A stretch of DNA of 64,000 nt, taken from Rhea pennata. Lineage: Eukaryota > Chordata > Aves > Rheiformes > Rheidae. The notes beneath the pieces are model-generated. The model made no database searches. It was not told where the DNA came from and worked only from the letters and a program-made list of their open reading frames with translations. A program made the position numbers and the translations under genes. Positions 40,901-52,900 of the stretch are shown in pieces. Where the stretch lies: positions 97,569,435 through 97,633,434 of the forward strand of contig NC_084665.1 in NCBI RefSeq assembly GCF_028389875.1. Reading direction: 5' to 3'. Every line of letters begins with the position of its first letter. Within the stretch, counting starts at the first letter, position 1.

Positions 40901-43900
40901 GATAGTAGTAAAAACAGCTTAAAAAAGAACAAACTGTGGTATTTAGCAGCTGAACAAAGAAAAGAGATGAGCTAAGGATTTAGCAGCAGAAAGGAGATTG
41001 AAATACTTGTTTAAGAGAGACTGTAGAGGAAGAAGAAGCAGAGGTCTTTTATGGAAACAGAGGTCCATAAAAGATGTGCTGAGCTAGGTCAGGACCTGAG
41101 TAAGACACTGAATGTGTGTCTGAACAGAGAGAGGGAGTATGCTCCCGCAGCAGGAAAGAAAATATAAATACGCCATCTAAGCTGGAAGCCTAAAAAAGGG
41201 AAGGATAGGGGAGAGCAATAAACACTGGAAAGTGCTCAGAAAAGGAGGAAAGGTAAAATGTCCAGACATTGAGATTTGCATTTAAGATGGCAAGATGCAA
41301 ACTAAAACAAAACAATGAGAGAACATCACAAGTTAGATAAAATGTTATAGCACAAAGCCGGTTGGGACAGACTGCTCTGTCAGCAGAAATGTAATGCGAC
41401 ATAGCAAATTGCTTGCATTTTAAAGATCCTGGCGAGGAATGTCCTTTCCCACCTTCGTTTGTCTCTGTGCTTTGTGTAATGAGGTATCTTCCACCTAGAC
41501 TTTGTCCTCCTCAGGCACCAGCTTTCCTTGCAGCTGAGGTGCATAACAAATTGCAGGGTCATGGGGAAGGAGGAGAAGCACTAGCACTGCGGTTTGGTTT
41601 ATTAGGTAGGCGAAGCTGCTGCTGCTGCTGCTAGGCTTTGCCTTTTCCTGAAATCTTGCTGAGGCTGTGCCGTCTCCTGCTGGAATATGACTGCACTGCA
41701 GCTCGGGATACATTAACACCACACTACAAGCTGTCTGCAAGTATTCTCTTAATAAATTAGTAGTCATTGAGGTTACAGAGGTTTGCTAATGGCTAAATTC
41801 CTGCGGGTATAGGATTGATCTGCCACTTGGAAATAGCTTTGTTTGAAATCCCTACTTGCTTAAGAGGTTTTTTCAACAAACGCTGGCCACAAAACAGCTC
41901 TGCATATCTCCATATTTAAGAAAATTTAATCAAACAACTCTTTTTGAAACTTAGTCTTAAATGTGGTTAGAGGACATGTATTCAGTCAATCAGATTACAA
42001 CACTGCAATTTTACCATCCATTGAATGTGAAAAAGTGCATTTTTAAGATACTCTGAGATTCACTGAGACATTTGAGATAAAATCACATCATTAATTTAGA
42101 CAGTGATACAGCAGATATAGTGCTTATTTGTTTTTGTTTCCAAACTGCATATGTTACAGGACTTGCAAAACAACGGAAAATTTTAACTGTAGCATATCTG
42201 TTCCCTGCTGCTTGTAGTCTTACAGTTGAATGTCACAGGATGTAATACCTTTTAAGTGTAGGTTCTTACTGTGTGTATAGCTGTCAAAGGAATGTTTTCT
42301 TTCTGCGGAAGTGATGGCTAGTAGATCAGTGAAATGGTTATTATTAGGCTGAACAAGAAAAGGAATTTGCAAAGATATTCTTATGTCTTCAAAACAAAAC
42401 AGTACTGCACTAACTATATATCTCATCAATTATAAAGTCACACTAAATGACTAAGTGCTAATCTGTTGCTGCTTGATTCATTACAGTTAGAAGGAATCAA
42501 CATAAATATTGCATAATGCAGGAAGAACCCACATTTCTGAACCAGCTCCTTTTGCCAAATGAAGCATAAAGCTAGTGATTTAGAAGGATATTCCATTTCA
42601 GCACTCTTCATACGATAAGAACAGCTGAAAGGTGGTTCCACTGAGCAGTTGATTTCCACTGCTCTGTGATGGTATATAAAGCTTTTCAGAACAAATACAC
42701 AACAAATTTATTGTATTTTGATCCTACACAGTGCTCTGTATTCCAATGGATTGCCTGACGAATATTCCTTTCTAACTACTTTTCGGATGACGGGGGCAAC
42801 ACTTCAGAAATACTGGACTATTTGGCAGATTCAGGATTCTTCAGGAAAAGAACAAGTTGGAGTGAATCTTAATGGTCCAACAAAAAGTGTTGAATTTTCT
42901 TATAAAGGACTGGATGGAAGTCTTCAGACTGCATCATTTTTGCATTTGCCTTTCTTGTTTGATTCCCAGTGGCACAAGCTTATGATAAGTGTGGAAGCAA
43001 ATAGTGTCACACTTTTTATTGACTGTATTAAAATAGAATCCTTAAACATAAAGCCAAAGGGAAAAATCAGCATGGATGGCTTTGCTGTGCTTGGAAAACT
43101 TAAAAATAATCCTCAAATTTCAGTTCCGGTAAGTTTTAAAATCTTATATTAATGCAAAAAAGTGCTTTATAGGAACTTTACATGTAATCATTTTTCTTGT
43201 GGAATACATCTTCAAAAGACTTCTGAAAGCAGAAGTGGAAGAAAATAAATCATTGCTAGGTAAGTACTAGCTTTGCTTTTGAAAATTTGAATGTGTATAA
43301 ACCATGTAAGGCAAGAGATGATGCTGGTTGTGTCTAAGTTTCAGCAGTGAAGTGTCTCAGACATATACATTTCTGTCACTGGCTTTTACTCTGGGTGTAT
43401 CAGTTGGGTATTCCCTTGCTTATCTTTTATACGGACCTCCAGAAGGAGGTCTCAGAATGTGGGCTTATGGCCTGTACCTCACACCAAAGACAGAGCAAAG
43501 CATTCACTCAGCAAGATCCAGGACCTCTCTCCTATGTGTCTCCTAGCCATCAGCTAGATGATTAACCTTCTCTCTGGTGCAATAAATATTTTAAAATAAT
43601 TAATAAAATGGGAATATCTTCAGTACGAGGGAGACTTTTGTTCTACTCTGATGCTCACATAAGAACTAAGAGACCAATGTTTAAATCTCAGCTGTAAATC
43701 AAGAGATAATCCCCTGAAGACTGTTCTAATCATTGTGCCAGCAGGTGTGATAACTGTGGCACTTCCTCTTTGATTAGTTCAATTTTTTTTTCCCAAAAGA
43801 TTGACCTGGATAGACAACTAACTGTTAGAGTGTTCTTTCTTATGAATCCTATCAGAGACAAGAGTAGAGCTAGAGGTTAGATCCAATCCACTGGAGGGCC

Positions 43901-46900
43901 TAGCAGAGCTGAGACAAAAGTTTAGCCCACCGCTGTAATACCTTCTCCTGGTCAGCTTGGGAAAACCCGCTGCCATATCCTTGCTTTTATGAATGCCTTT
44001 CTAAATATCTAAATATCTCTATGCGTTATAGAGGACACCTAGACTCAGTATGAGAGCTTCTTTATTCTGCATAGTAAGAGGTAGGCAGTGAAATGCTGAT
44101 TCCATATCCCTTTAGTGCATTTAATGCTGAAAGTGTCCTCTCCGTGCTACCACAACACAAGGAAAGTTATTTTGATGGGGAAAGTATCGTTGGGGGTGAT
44201 ATACGGTAAATATTGAATGCTTTTGTGTCCTTCCACTAAGAAAACTGTGTATGAAAATCCTCAGGGATTTTATTTGATTATCTGCTTTAGTTTCTGAGAT
44301 GAGTGATTGATAAGAAAAGCATACAAAGAAAGTGACATACCTGTAATTTCTGAGAGAAAATAATTTCTAGCTGTCACATCTGCATTTTGTCTTTAGACAT
44401 CTCTGAAAGTGTTTTCTCAGGTAGTGTTTTCTCAGCTAATGAGTCACATTGCACTTTATGGTGAATAATATAAGAGTTTTGTACCATGGTAGCACTACAT
44501 GACATTTAAGACTTGGTGAAGGCTATTTCTCAATTCATTTTGTAGATTAAAAGGAAACTGCTTAAAAATATAGTGGAAAAAAGTTGTATGGAACATTGCA
44601 AAATTCCACGTATTACCTTGTTCATTTCCAAAGATCTCCTTTAAGTGTGCTAGGAACACATAACGTAAATGGCAAGAGTATAGGGTATTGGGTATTCATT
44701 TCTAAATGGATTGAATGACAAAAGAGAAATCAGATACCCAATATATTGTAACTGTTCTCTATGCCCTTATACTGAAGATTTGCATCAGTTTTGAAGTAAA
44801 ATGAGCAAAGTGAAATAAGACATAATCTGGCATTCTGTATGATTTGCCAAAATGTAGCCACAGGATAATTCACACTATATAAGTATCATAGGACAAATTT
44901 TGCAGGTTAAGAAATATCTCATACTTCATCACCTGTGTATATATAGCTAACTGGTTTGCATTGCATTGAAATTAGTTCTACTTGAAAAATTGTCACAGAA
45001 AGCTGCCATGGGCATTTGAAAGTGGCCATCCATCATGTTGCTATAGATGTTGATTAGGAAACATTTATTTACATTAATGTTATTGAAAACAAAAGTTAAT
45101 CTTTTAAAATACCATTCAAAGGAAAGTTAATCTTTTAAAATACCATTCCAAAGGGATGCTGGTGTTGATAATCAATATAACAATTAGCTGCATATGTATT
45201 TTAGCTTTGCTGACTGGCCAGAGGAATACTGGTGGATGAATGGATGGATGAATGGGATAATGCAAATGCAGATTTTTTGCATATTTTAGGGATATAAGAA
45301 TTTCTACCCACTTATTGCAGTTGTCTTTGGGAAGGTATTTAGATTAAATAGATTGGATGCATAGAGAGGTATAGGTATCAGGGTAATAGTACTAAAACAC
45401 CTAATTTACAGTGTTAGAGTAAACCATGCCTTCAAGTTAAGCATATAGGCATCCTCCTTAAAAGCAAGAGAGTTCTTATTCCCTCTTGAATGAATGAATA
45501 GAAGCAGCAGTCTACAAACTAGGAGAGAGTAGTTTTAGAGTCACCTTGACTTAGAACTCAGAATTCTCCCATTCTGTGTTGGTTCTGGCTGATCTCTCAG
45601 CTAGGATTAGAAAGGTCAGAAAAAGCTGCAGAAAAATTTTGGAATTTTATCTCCTTTCCTCTCCAGCCATGTTTTGTGTAAAAATGTTGCTGCATTCTGC
45701 ACAGACTTACTCTTTCAGTAAGGCATACAAATAAGACAAATCTATTAGGCTGAGCCTTTCAGACATCTTGCAGGGGTGTTTAGTTGGAGGGCATTTTTAG
45801 GGTTTTTAGTTTGAGCATATTGATAAGGCTTGAGTATGAAAAACCTGCTCTGTTCTCGGTAATAGCTTCTGGGCACATGTAGTAGCAGAATTTTAGGTGA
45901 CTATGACACCGTACAGATGAAAAAAAATGGCATATTTGGATTCCAGCTACTGAAGTAGTTAGAAGAAGATTTGGAATAGCTACTTCATCTATGTGTAAGC
46001 ACCTACATCACTAGGCAATAATGTCAGGTTACCTCACATCAACGGAAATGTTAAGTACAGGTAACATCCTTTGAGGATGAAACAACAACATGGAATTAAG
46101 TTATTTTTACAATTCATCAGTTATCATTCCAAGTATTTTTATGCCTTTAGCTTGTCTATGGAAAGATTCAGTAAGACTTAGTGTACTCCATGAAAAAGCT
46201 GAAATGTTTGCACATGGCAGGTCTTAAAACAGGAAAATGGTGCATATAGTTTAATAAAAAGAATAATGGAGCATTGGAACAAAATATTAGTAAAAGAAGT
46301 AGGTAAGCATCACATTAATGAAATTTAGTTTGGGTGTTCAGAAATATACTTTAACTCAGTCAGAACTGTGGGGATGACACAGGACTCACAAGACTAAATT
46401 GCATGGCCTATATTTTGACATCAAAACTGACAATGGTATTAGGCAACATGATCATATAAAGATATAGATTTAGGAAGACCACATATTCTGAAAATATGGT
46501 GAAGAAAATACACAATTTGATGGACTACTAATTTTGAAATGGCTGTTCATATTGCAGAAGTCTATGTTTTGGTCTGTCTTTCCGATTTCTCCTTATATGG
46601 AGTAAATAAATATATTGTTGGGGATTTTCTAGGCTTATTGTTTAGCTTGCTTGACTATGTTCAGTTTAAATATCTCACCAGTCTTGGTTATTTAATATAT
46701 CCCAGACACAATTTCTAATTTATTTCCATGCATTGCTAAACTGTATTACTTCCAACTATATGGTTTTTAAAGGACATAAATCATATGTTTCTTATTTTTT
46801 TCCCCAGTATTCTGAGTGCTATATTTATCTTTAAGAATAGGTCAACTTCTGATAGGTCACTATAAAATGTGTCATTTTAAAAGAAGTCCTTTATTTGTTG

Positions 46901-49900
46901 TTGTTACTATGATTGCCCAAGAGAGCAATAGGCGAGTTCCATTAGAAACTGGGGCTTGCCTTTGAGCCTTTACGAGAATTTATTCCAGGATTTCTGGAAT
47001 GTTTTATAGAGGATAAAATTTTATACAGGTTTACTGCTGTGTTTTATGCTTTTTAGATAAAAAAAAAAAAGTATTTTTTTCTTTATCTAAAAGTAATTCA
47101 AGTAATCCGCTATAAAGACTAAGCAATACAGCTATATCATCATTTCAAAACTAAAAAAGAACCTTCTGAGTCACATGTTTGTTATAAAAAGGTAAGGACA
47201 TTCATTTCTTATTGCTCAAATATTAACTGTTGTGAAATGATGTAAATTGTCTTAGTTCCCTTGACTTCAGAGGCACTATCCTGATCTGCTCGTAATAGAT
47301 GCTGAATAGTTTGCTAGAATTGATTCTTGGTCATTATTTAATTGATATTTAGTGCTGCTAACTAGTGCGGCTACATGATTTGTAACATCTAAGAGGCAGC
47401 TTCTTATCAGCATTTGCTGAACAGAGATTAACTTACACCATGGACCAGATCATGACATTGTAAAAAATTCCACCTTCATGTCTCTCTTTTTTTTTTAATT
47501 TTATTTTTTTCCCTTCCCTCTCCACACTGTGAACTCTCACATTCAAAAGACTGAACCCCTGCTACGGAAGGTCAAATAACACCAGAATTTGCTGCACTGC
47601 TCTAGGGCTTTGAAAAAGATATAAGGAAAGTGAAGCTTTAAAAAGCCATCATAGAGATGTGGGAAAATGAATAAAAAATGTTTAAAATGCCTCTAGAATG
47701 AGATATGTTTAAGTATACGTATATGTAAGTATAAGTATATGTAGTTTATTCTTGGTCACTTAAGAACAAAGGTACAAAGAGTAGAAAGCAGACTTCCTCT
47801 AAAACAAACATAGATACCGTTGATGAAAAGTTGTGGAGGACCTTTACCTGAAAATTGTTCAGCTGAACTGCTCTCCCCGGAAAGGGCCTTTCCTCGAATC
47901 ATCCCCAAGGAGGCCCTAACCGCGGGAGGCTCGGGGAGCCACAAACGTGCTCTCACTTAACCCAGAAGAGTGTCACAAATTTCCTTAAAGCTATGCTACC
48001 TTCTGAGTGCCTCACTGTGATTGCTGCTGCTATACTGCAAGTGCTGCTGCAGATACTTAGGCCTCATTTAAACCTTACCTTAGCCCTTATGTCCCTCAGG
48101 CTTTTTTAAAGCACTGATAAGACAACTGAATTGCATAGCTCTGCTGCTGAGATATGCCAAAGTGGGGGCATTTAAGGGCATTTCTATTGAATTTAGATAG
48201 AAATCGAAAGCCATGAACAGATAGACATAACTAATCTGATTATCTGTATGCACTGACTAGGAAATTAAAATTAAACTGAACTCTTGTAGGAATCTCAGAA
48301 AACAGATATCAAAAATATTAACCTAGGGGTCATAAATACCACTAAAAGGTTTTAATTTTCATAAATGTGCTTTATGATAACCTCAGATTTTTCCGGGGTT
48401 CATCTCTGAGAACTCCATACCTGTATTTCATCCTTAGTAACAGTTTATATTGGTATTGATAGAACATCTGCCTTGATATCTTCAAAATAGTGGCATCTTT
48501 TACATTGACTTCATATAATCAACAAGATGATTATGGAACGCTCGTGTAGGGAAAGGTGCCTTGATACCCAGACTAGGACCTGTCTGCTCTTTTTAATCTT
48601 TCCTAAATGAACGTGAGCCAGTTACCTTTTAATACCTTGCCAACAGAAAACTTTAATTTTTGATTTTTAAAAAGTAAAAGTTTTCAGCTCAATCTTTGAT
48701 TTACATAACCTCTAAACAATAGCAAGAGTAGAAAGCCAAAAATTTACAAAACAATGATCGTTTGAAAAAAATGTGTTCTCTGACCAAGCCACGAGGAACT
48801 AAGAATGCCAAATCAAAACTGACTTTTCAAACTATTTCAGCTCTTCTCACAGTCACATTATGGTACAATGTGTTATAAATAATGCTAGGTAATTTTTCTG
48901 CATAAGGTGCCCGCCTCATTTGCTTGGATTTTCTTGTGTCCTAATTTCGTAAGAGTAATCAGGCCTTACTTAATACTCACCATTCAAAGCTGTTATCAAA
49001 TACAAAACAATTAGTTTTCTCACTGGCCATGCAAGAATGTTGGAAGATAACACGAGACACTAAAAGGATGTCTTGGCTCAGTGATTCAAGTCCCTAGTGC
49101 AGCAAGCAATCAAATTGTATAATCTCATTCTTAAAATTTATCATTCTCTACGTTAAGACCAATTATGTTCAAACTTGAAAAACTGAATTCAAACTTAAAA
49201 ATGTATATGTTCACTAGTAGTATTCTTTTCTGACATGAATATTGACATTTGGATGGTCACTGATCCTGATCAATATTAAAATATAGTATACATTCAATTC
49301 TTTCTTATGTATATTAAGATATTCAGTTGCCTATTCTTAAGGAATGGGAACAGCTTTAAAATGAGAATTGGATAAAGGAGGTAAAGAATTGACTCTGACA
49401 TAGTAGTGTCAGATAACACAGAACAGGTAAAAGAAACGAGGATACTACCTCTTTTGTGCTCTCTGTGCACAGCACTCTGGAAACTGTCATGACTGCAAAG
49501 GAAATAGAGCAGCAGAGATGCGATAGCAAGGATTTCAGGAGTGGTAGCATCAAATGGGGAAGGTGAAAACAGAAAGAACTTCAGGGTATTTGGCAGAGAT
49601 CTTAAAGGACATCTGACTCAAATCATTTATTAGCAATAGCAGCCAATATGCAGCTAAGTCAATATAAGGAAGTTGGCAGAGAGGAAAGCATCTCAGAATG
49701 ATGGTCTGCTTTCTACATCAGAGGTTTAGGTTGAGATTGAAGATAGCAATGGGATATGCTAGAGGGAGGAGAGAAGGCAGAAAGCACTGAGACATTATGT
49801 TATGGAAAATATGGTTGGAAGTTAACTTTAGTTTAACAGAGTAAGGAGCAAGATGCAGAGAAGCAATGAAATGGGAAGTGAAAGCCACTTGGCAGCTACA

Positions 49901-52900
49901 CAGCACATCAAGAGAGACCTAGTTGCCTTTTCTGGGAAGAGCTTGTCTTAATTCTGTGACTTTTTCCAGCACTGAATAAAAATATTTGAAGACATGAAAT
50001 CTCACAGGTGTAAGTTACTCGGTTGCAGAATGTTGCTAGTGTGCATATGATCCAGCTTTTTGAACCCCTCAGACTATCAATTCTGACCTCAGACCTATCA
50101 TTCTTCATGTACATAACCACCTAGTTAGAGAAAATCTTTTTGTGGATGTGTGTCCCTTAATAACACCACTGCTATTGTATATTATGGAAAAACTACCTAT
50201 GCTTATAAACAATGTCTTTAAAGGATGCTTGTGACAGCTCTTCTCCTTAAATCCTACAAAAGGTTTATGCCCCCTGTTTAAAATGCCTACAAACTTTGGG
50301 GAAGGAGGAGTGAAGGTAGAGAACTGCTCTGGAGCGAGCCCCAGTGGCTGAGTCGGACCGTCCTCCTGCTTAATGTGGAGTGTAGCATCTCAGCAGCCAT
50401 CTGTTATTTTTAAATACCCACCTTTCAAAGCATACTGTTAGCTGATCAGTGTTTCTCCTATCAAAACCTTGCAAATGTGAAGATTTACACTGAATTAACA
50501 TGATGTTTCTCTCCTTTGGCAGTTTGAAATCCAGTGGATGGTGATCCACTGCGACCCACTGCGACCCCAGAGAGAAGGCTGCGGTGAGCTCCCAGCCAGG
50601 GTGAGCAGCGTTTCCATCCTTGTGCTCCGGATCCCGGCACTGCCACGAAACCTGTGTCTCCTGGGGGCCGGGGGGGGGGGGGGTGGGGGGGCAAGCAGCG
50701 AACAGTAGCCTCATTTTCTTCCTTATGGCCAGCAATGTCTATTTTTAACATACCTGTCTGGAATTTGGTGTGTTTAGAAATCTAACCCCTCTCTGTGGCA
50801 GCCTCATTTTAACTCTTCAGTGACTCTCTTACTTTTTCTTCCTACCAGCTATTTTGGTCAGAGACTTTTAAAAGATGTGCCTTGAGGAGAGGAGAGATTT
50901 TGCAGATGCCCCGCTGTATCTGCCTCCCTTACTGGCTCCCACAGAGCATTAGGGAGGGAAAGTCATGGCAGGAGGTGAAGGACATGCCCAGAGCAACAGC
51001 AGCAGGGCAAAGGGTTAAAGGAGCTGCTGTTATTCAATCCTTTCCTTCCCTGCCTTCAGCTTTCCTCCAATCCCCACTATCCTCCTCAAGGCCATTAATA
51101 AACGGACCTGAGGGGTGCCTGAAGCAGGGCTCACCTTTCTGCTGTTGGCACACTTGGGTTTTTCAGTGTCAGGAGGCACCTAAACAGCTTCCAGACCATG
51201 GCAAGGGATGTCCAGGGCCCCGTCCCCCTGCCTCTGGGTCTTTTTCTACAAATTATTTGCCTCTGCCTGGCTCAAGTAAGTTTACTCTGACTTTAACTCT
51301 GCTTTTCTCCTTTGCAGATAAGCCAGGTAGAAATCGAGGTGAGTCTGGGGGAAGGGACGGCGCTCCTCCGCACTCAGGGCGAAATTTCCTTGGGCGACTG
51401 AAGGCAGCTTCGTGTCATGTCCTGGCCCCAGCTCGGGGAAGGGTTTTCAGTCCTTTTCTCCTCTGTGGTAGCTACATTTTGGACTCTGACACAACACTGG
51501 CGCCTTTGCAAGGGAAAGGCGAGCCAGGTTCAGGGAGGTGGGTGTCCTCTGCGCGCACTCCTGCGCAGGGCAGCCCAGGGGTGGGGAGGCACCACGGCAG
51601 CGCCCCGGAGGACGCCAGGGCTGATGCTCCCTCTGAAGACATCGCCGGCTGAGTTATCACCGGAAAGGCTGGTGCGGGTCTGGGGCGCGGGGCCGCGTCT
51701 CGGAGCAGAGCTCTCCGTTCCAGGACGCGAGGCCCGCGGGGAGCGCGTGTCCCTCGGCTTTGGCGCCCGGCGGCGCCTCCCCAAGCGCCTCCCCGGGGAG
51801 CTGCAGCGGGGAACGCAGCGCAGCAGGGAAAGAGCCGCTCTGAGTTTTCTTCGCCGGCACAAAGTCTTAGGAAATCCGTCTCTCTCGTTTTGGCCGGATG
51901 AAGAATTAGAACAGCTTAGCGAATTGCAGTGCTTCGCTCCGCTAAGAGCGTTTTGCTATTTTCGCCACCCTCCGCGGCTTCCAGGCGCGAGGCGCCCGCC
52001 TCCCGCCGGCGCTGCGGGACACAGGTTCGGCGCCTTACACCCCATTCAGCGCTTTTGACAGTCACAAAAGCTAGGATAGGACAGGGCTAGCGCATCCTGA
52101 CAGAGCTAGTGTGAGGACACAGATCCTCGTCATGAGCCGTGGCTCCCCGACCAAGCCAAAGGAGCCTCTTCCCCTGTGCTTGTTCCCCCGGGCTCGCTTT
52201 CACATTGCTGCAGGTGTGCCGAGGTCTAACTGCTCTTCTTTGTTTGTTTGTTTGTTTTTAATGCCTTACCAGAGAGGCCCCCCTGGTCCACCAGGCCCGC
52301 CAGGTCCACCAGGACCACCAGGAGTTCCCGGTATTGATGGCATCGATGTAAGTGTTTCCCGTGCCCTGCCTAGGAAATGCCTCCTGCTGTGCCTGCGTCA
52401 TCCCCACGATCAGCAGTTGACCCTGAGGAGCCTAGAGTTTGGCTGTCTCAGGTGTTAGGGGCAGGGGGGAGAAGGGAGGGAAGGAAAAAGGCATTTCAGA
52501 TCACCTACCGTATGGAAAATACAGGATTATTTATTACATGTAATCATGGTCACACGCTATGATTATTTGACTTAATGGGGTGTAGGGGTTTTGTAATTCT
52601 AATCTCAAAAGGAATTCTGTAGTACCACTCCTATTAAAGCATGATAAGCATTTGGGGATTATTCCTGATAGTAGCTGCTTTGTGTTTTCCCCTAATTCCT
52701 GCCTGGGATTATTCCTATTAGTCTGTAACAGAAATTATGTGTTTTTTTCCTTCATTTCCCACAATAAGAATCAGTTTGGGGTTATTTTTTGATGGTCTGT
52801 AAAAAAGTGTTTTTCTTGAGGGACCAAGAGAGGCCCCCGTTGCTCTGACTCTGACTCACAAGTTCCCTTTCATGTCCTGTAGGGCGAGAGAGGTCCCAAT

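Larger units (their letters stand above)
35678..42731 (+). other. COL9A1: COL9A1 intron 4
   Basis: The 7.05-kb intron holds the CpG island at 37390-37770 and the GCT repeat at 41615. Otherwise AT-rich, with no recognised repeats or exons. Confidence 0.85.

Noticed and set aside
50882..52058. Long plus-strand frames of 256 and 213 codons across intron 6, exon 7 and intron 7
   Set aside because: They run through splice sites and CpG-rich sequence in frames unrelated to COL9A1. Only 51198-51275 (exon 1*) and 51318-51338 (exon 7) are supported.
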